A stretch of 64,000 bases of DNA from Chryseobacterium indologenes (lineage in GTDB: Bacteria > Bacteroidota > Bacteroidia > Flavobacteriales > Weeksellaceae), in contig LAZY01000043.1 in assembly GCA_001013295.1 (NCBI GenBank), positions 33,804 to 97,803 on the forward strand, given 5' to 3'. Under the pieces are notes generated by a model that searched no databases, was not told where the DNA came from, and saw only the letters and a list, made by a program, of their open reading frames with translations. Made by a program: the position numbers and the translations under genes. Positions 60,857 through 64,000 of this stretch are shown piece by piece; positions within the stretch are counted from its first letter, which is position 1; every line of letters starts with the position of its first letter.

Positions 60857-61068
60857 TTTCAAATAGGATTTAAGATATAAAAACCAGTATTTCATACACA
60901 TCCGCCTCATTTTATATGAGATCGGTTCACGAAATGTGATTATAAAGTACATTTATAATAAAAATCTACCAAGAGTAAAATTATACATATTAATTCATTC
61001 TCCATCTATATCAATGAAAAAAACAGCCTTTACAAGCTGCCAGGAAATTCAAATAATGAAGAATCAAT

Positions 61069-61920
61069 TCAATTGATTTCTATAGAATTTTCATCTATCA
61101 GATTTTGTTGTTTCTGTTTTTGTATGTTTCTCACGGTTTCTCTGGATTCCGGTGCTATACTGGTTTCCATACTGGCAAGTGTCCCAACCAGGTTATTAAT
61201 GGAATTCTTTTTTATTTCCTGTAAACGGGCTACGGTAGTTTCTTTAGCATTTTCATATCTAAGTTTACTAACATTGGAAATTTTTCCTTTTAAATGATTC
61301 CTCGACACAGATTTTACAAGTTCAAAATCATATTCTCCCTTGTCGTCTGTTATTTTAATAATCAACCCTGGCAATCCATTAAATTTATACGGGCCATAAG
61401 GAATAGGAATATCCGTAGAATACCAGGCAATCCAGTTTCTTCCTTTATAATTGATTTCAGCTCTTTTACAATTGACAGTATTTATTGTTTTTGACTCATC
61501 AATAAGTTTCCAGTTGTTTATTGTGGGTTCTTTATAAGTGAGTAATGTCATCCCCACTCTTTCAAAATATTGAGTATTCTGGTTGGACTGGATGATTGTA
61601 TAGGGAAATTTTGTTTTTGGAAAAGATTTTCCTCTAAAATCAACCATTGTTGTAGCGCCTCCTATGGTTGCTTTTTGAAACTCGCTTTGAAATATAGAGT
61701 CAAACTTTAAGGCCTTCTCACTGATGAAAAATGCACGGTCATTTAAAACCTGTAAAGAAAAAAATTCCTCGTGGGTATAATCAGGGGTAGATTTATACAG
61801 TTTTGCTTTTAGTAAATAGGTAAAGTCTGCAATCAGTGTATCTCTTTTATTGTCTTGAGCATAAGATAAAAGAGACAGGAAAAATAATAGAAATAGAAAT
61901 TTTTTTTTATAAATATTCAT
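61069..61920 (-). CDS. GLPGLI-family protein
   Basis: 283 residues from the preferred start MNIYKKKFLFLLFFLSLLSYAQ, a signal peptide; the ATG at 61950 adds ten residues. The family hallmark GLPGLI appears in PYKFNGLPGLIIKITDDKGEY, after IAWYSTDIPIPYGPYKF. GLPGLI proteins are secreted Bacteroidota proteins of unknown function, often next to GG-leader peptides, as here with the gene at 61999. Confidence 0.9.
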   Translation of the reverse strand: MNIYKKKFLFLLFFLSLLSYAQDNKRDTLIADFTYLLKAKLYKSTPDYTHEEFFSLQVLNDRAFFISEKALKFDSIFQSEFQKATIGGATTMVDFRGKSFPKTKFPYTIIQSNQNTQYFERVGMTLLTYKEPTINNWKLIDESKTINTVNCKRAEINYKGRNWIAWYSTDIPIPYGPYKFNGLPGLIIKITDDKGEYDFELVKSVSRNHLKGKISNVSKLRYENAKETTVARLQEIKKNSINNLVGTLASMETSIAPESRETVRNIQKQKQQNLIDENSIEIN

Positions 61921-61998
61921 ACACTCTTCTATAAATAATAAAAGTCGCACTTGCTGCTAGCTTGCTGCAAGTGCGACAAATGCTTTATAAATAAATCA

Positions 61999-62175
61999 TT
62001 AACAGTTAGCTGCTTCAAGTGCATATGCCCATTCCATCATTCTTGGACCAGACCAGCCGCTTTGACATGTTACAGCACTTACGCCACAACTTGTTACATG
62101 ATAGATATTAACACATCCTTCTCCTCCAGCAACTTTACTTAATGCATTTCTAGTTAGCTTTTTTAAATTTTTCAT
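61999..62175 (-). CDS. GG-leader peptide (bacteriocin-like), Cys-rich
   Basis: 58 residues from the preferred start MKNLKKLTRNALSKVAGG, which is a textbook double-glycine leader; an upstream ATG (62217) adds 14 residues that break it. The mature part EGCVNIYHVTSCGVSAVTC has several Cys and the end EAANC. Such peptides are exported by C39-peptidase ABC transporters. Next to a GLPGLI gene, a pairing typical for the genus. Transporter not in the window. Confidence 0.8.
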   Translation of the reverse strand: MKNLKKLTRNALSKVAGGEGCVNIYHVTSCGVSAVTCQSGWSGPRMMEWAYALEAANC

Positions 62176-62393
62176 AAAAATATTATTTAATAATTGTGTG
62201 GTAAATATAAACAACAAATCTACATACGGTGAATAAATTTTATTATGTTAACTTCTACGACGGCGTTTATGCTAATTTTTTATTATTTTGTCTAATAATT
62301 TTCTTGCGACAAAACCTAATTTCCTTTGTGGGATTTTGTATTGCGAGTTTAGTCAAAAAAACATAGTCATTTTAATGGCTTTCCCCTGCTCTA

Positions 62394-63047
62394 TTATTTC
62401 TTTACTTTGACTGTACATCCAATGGCAACTGTTTTAGTCATCTTCACCGGCTCTCCTTTAATGAGAGCGTTTACAGCATCCTGAGCATAATATTCGGATA
62501 CGTCGTTCGGGTTATCGTAATTATTGTCAATCGCTCCTATATACTTTACGATATTCTTGCCGTTTTCTTTCTGCAGTACAAAAACATGAGGCGTTTTGGT
62601 AGCTCCATACTGAGGGTAAATCTTTTGTCCTTCATCTACCAGATACGGAAATGTAAATTCTTTCTGTTTGGCTCTTTCGATCATCTGCTGGTAACCGTCC
62701 TCGGGTTGTACATTGGGATCATTAGGATTGATAGCAATCACCGGATACCCCTGCGCTTTGTATTTTTTATCAAGCTCAATGATACGGTCTTCATACTTCT
62801 TTGCGTACGGGCAATGATTACAGGTAAATATGACGATGAACCCTTTGGCGCTTTTAAAATCACTCAGAGAAACCATTTTGCCATCAATATTTTTAAGCTT
62901 AAAATCAGTCGCTTCATCCCCTACCTCATAGCCTTTTTTAGAAGAAATACTTTCTTTCTGAAGGGTATTATCATGGCTTGGTTTTGTAAAACTCAACAGT
63001 CCAAGGGCAGCAATGAATGCCATCATTACAATTTTCATATTTTTCAT
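62394..63047 (-). CDS. thioredoxin-fold redoxin (AhpC/TSA-like), secreted
   Basis: 217 residues. Signal peptide (MIAFIAALGLLSFTKP), then YEVGDEATDFKLKNIDGKMVSLSDF and the redox motif FTCNHCPYAKKYEDRI (CxxC), followed by AINPNDPNVQPEDGYQQM and ATKTPHVFVLQ with the cis-Pro. It belongs to the redoxin family with a CNHC pair. Works in the periplasm, possibly with the adjacent TlpA-like protein. Confidence 0.85.
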   Translation of the reverse strand: MKNMKIVMMAFIAALGLLSFTKPSHDNTLQKESISSKKGYEVGDEATDFKLKNIDGKMVSLSDFKSAKGFIVIFTCNHCPYAKKYEDRIIELDKKYKAQGYPVIAINPNDPNVQPEDGYQQMIERAKQKEFTFPYLVDEGQKIYPQYGATKTPHVFVLQKENGKNIVKYIGAIDNNYDNPNDVSEYYAQDAVNALIKGEPVKMTKTVAIGCTVKVKK

Positions 63048-63057
63048 AACAGATTAT

Positions 63058-63546
63058 TTATTGTAGATTTTCGTTAATTGTTTTTTCAAGGTCTTCTTTA
63101 CTTATTTCTCCATCATTAAAATGGAATTTCGTCCCGTTTTTATAAAACAGGGTTACCGGAATATTTCCAGCCCAGTCTTTTTCAAACTTTGGAATCCAGG
63201 TATTCATCCTTTTAATATCATCCAGCAGAACAACCTCAGCCGTCAGGTTTTTGTTTTTGATAAATTTTGAGACTCTTTCCTGATCTGCAAGCCGGTCTAA
63301 TGAAACCAGAATCATTTTAAACTTTGGATTGTTCACATACTTATTATTCACTTCCATGAAATGAGGCAGCTCTTTCACGCAAGGAGCACAAGTTGTTGAC
63401 CAGAAATTGACTACAAGAAGCTTATCTTGCTCCTGCTGAATGCGTTGCTCCAGGTCTTCATACTTCACCACAGAAAATCCAGTCTGCTGAGCTTTGAAAA
63501 CAGTAAAACATAAACATACAGCCAATAGTTGTATTAAATTCTTCAT
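63058..63546 (-). CDS. TlpA-like thioredoxin, secreted
   Basis: 162 residues from the preferred start MKNLIQLLAVCLCFTVFKAQ (signal peptide). Redox motif VVNFWSTTCAPCVKELPHF (CAPC) and cis-Pro in GNIPVTLFYKNG. TlpA/ResA-type proteins reduce or form disulfides in the periplasm. Stops 10 bp before the redoxin gene, same strand, likely one operon. Confidence 0.87.
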   Translation of the reverse strand: MKNLIQLLAVCLCFTVFKAQQTGFSVVKYEDLEQRIQQEQDKLLVVNFWSTTCAPCVKELPHFMEVNNKYVNNPKFKMILVSLDRLADQERVSKFIKNKNLTAEVVLLDDIKRMNTWIPKFEKDWAGNIPVTLFYKNGTKFHFNDGEISKEDLEKTINENLQ

Positions 63547-63686
63547 ATTCAAAATTAACAATTGCAATCTTTCTCAATGATTATCAAACTGTTAAACTTT
63601 GTTAATAAATTCAAATATTATCTCATTTTACTTCACCACTATTTGAAATAAAATGTAAATTAGCTTATCATCAAATAAAAAATATC

Positions 63687-63851
63687 ATGAAAAAATCAAG
63701 CATCCAGAAAACAAAACTTACAAAAGCTGAATTGAAAGAAGTAAATGGCGGAGCACTCCTTATCTGCCCCGCAGGCCTTTGCATTCCTAAGGGAGGAACC
63801 ATTGACGATGCTATCCGTGGTACCGTTGGGAAAGGTGGGTACTGCTGTTAA
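63687..63851 (+). CDS. GG-leader peptide (bacteriocin-like), 54 aa
   Basis: Complete frame ATG 63687 to TAA 63849-63851. Leader MKKSSIQKTKLTKAELKEVNGG ends in double glycine; the mature part ALLICPAGLCIPKGGTIDDA ends GGYCC, with four cysteines. Too short for most gene finders. Same class as the 61999 peptide but in the opposite direction, next to the thioredoxin pair. Confidence 0.7.
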   Translation: MKKSSIQKTKLTKAELKEVNGGALLICPAGLCIPKGGTIDDAIRGTVGKGGYCC

Positions 63852-63911
63852 TCAAATCTTATTGGAAATATCAATCAAATTAAAATTATTTCTGATTCTC
63901 CGCAAACACAC

Positions 63912-63932
63912 CTAATATTTTTAGTATATTAG
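63912..63932. promoter_or_regulatory. inverted repeat just before the transposase gene
   Basis: CTAATAT (63912-63918) pairs with ATATTAG (63926-63932), 20 bp before ATG 63952. Promoter-like or a subterminal element of the insertion sequence. Confidence 0.35.
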
Positions 63933-63951
63933 CGCTCAAAAAGCAGGGATT

Positions 63952-64000
63952 ATGAACATATTCAGTTTTACGGCTCATTTCGGTTCGGAGGAAGATTGTC
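63952..64000 (+). mobile_element. start of an IS1595-family transposase gene, cut by the window end
   Basis: Only 16 codons are visible, MNIFSFTAHFGSEEDC, which resemble the N-terminus of IS1595-family transposases of Chryseobacterium (M-N-x-F-x-FTAHFGSE). The rest, and the right end of the element, lie beyond the window; the left inverted repeat was not identified. Confidence 0.6.

Noticed and set aside
1..64000. tRNA or rRNA genes
   Set aside because: No cloverleaf with a TTCGA-type T-loop or rRNA-like conserved stretch was found by reading both strands; a covariance-model scan would be needed to exclude short ones.

Overview
The window looks like the chromosome of a member of the Bacteroidota, family Weeksellaceae, most likely Chryseobacterium or a close relative. 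The DNA is AT-rich. Several promoters carry the Bacteroidota -7 box TAnnTTTG. One protein ends in a type A sorting domain of the type 9 secretion system. GLPGLI, YARHG, TonB-C-like, PorT-like barrel and ECF-sigma/anti-sigma families are present, and three short peptides have the KxLxR/KLT...GG leader typical of this group. No rRNA, tRNA or CRISPR array was seen. The last 49 bases open an IS1595-type transposase gene.

Layout. 1-11.8 kb: a lipoprotein with two spondin-N-like repeats, a Mg-chelatase-like ATPase (YifB/ComM), a RidA protein, a DEDD exonuclease, a T9SS cargo protein, and an ECF sigma factor translationally coupled to an anti-sigma/beta-barrel protein. 11.8-20.6 kb: an RND efflux operon (MFP, HAE1 permease, OprM-type channel) divergent from a small beta-barrel gene, followed by a LytS/LytTR two-component pair. 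The intergenic region between efflux and barrel genes holds two phased sets of TACGNTT repeats (21-bp period), each ending 38 bp before a -7 box. A further copy lies before the two-component operon, so the three units look like one regulon.

20.6-28.5 kb: universal stress protein, ATP-grasp enzyme, a four-gene NarL-type signalling operon, then a metacaspase followed by an unexported trypsin-like protease with a basic N-terminal extension. This protease pair may work together.

28.5-41.8 kb: the accessory heart of the window, all on the minus strand. A 1312-residue protein, a tail-fibre-like protein and a 159-residue protein precede an 817-residue polymorphic toxin with a replaceable C-terminus. 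Downstream lie its probable immunity gene, a displaced EndoU toxin cassette (frameshifted) with its own immunity gene, a more decayed third cassette, a possible fourth remnant, and a string of small immunity-like genes including a YrhB/Imm35 protein. This looks like a record of successive toxin-tip replacements, attached to a delivery or carrier module I cannot assign to a described system. The active toxin tip carries HSSF...AAGE...SGHY motifs that, from memory, match plant IQM proteins.

42-64 kb: mostly housekeeping genes (tRNA-binding CsaA-like protein, SUF-associated DUF59 protein, sulfurtransferase, HMG-CoA-lyase-like enzyme, PepT, ThiL, thioesterase, BaiN-like flavoprotein). Mixed in are a second LytS/LytTR pair, a Bcr/CflA transporter beside an AraC regulator, a tandem triplet of secreted TonB-C-like proteins, two thioredoxin-fold proteins, and GG-leader peptides. 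Two kinds of dispersed intergenic repeat were noticed.
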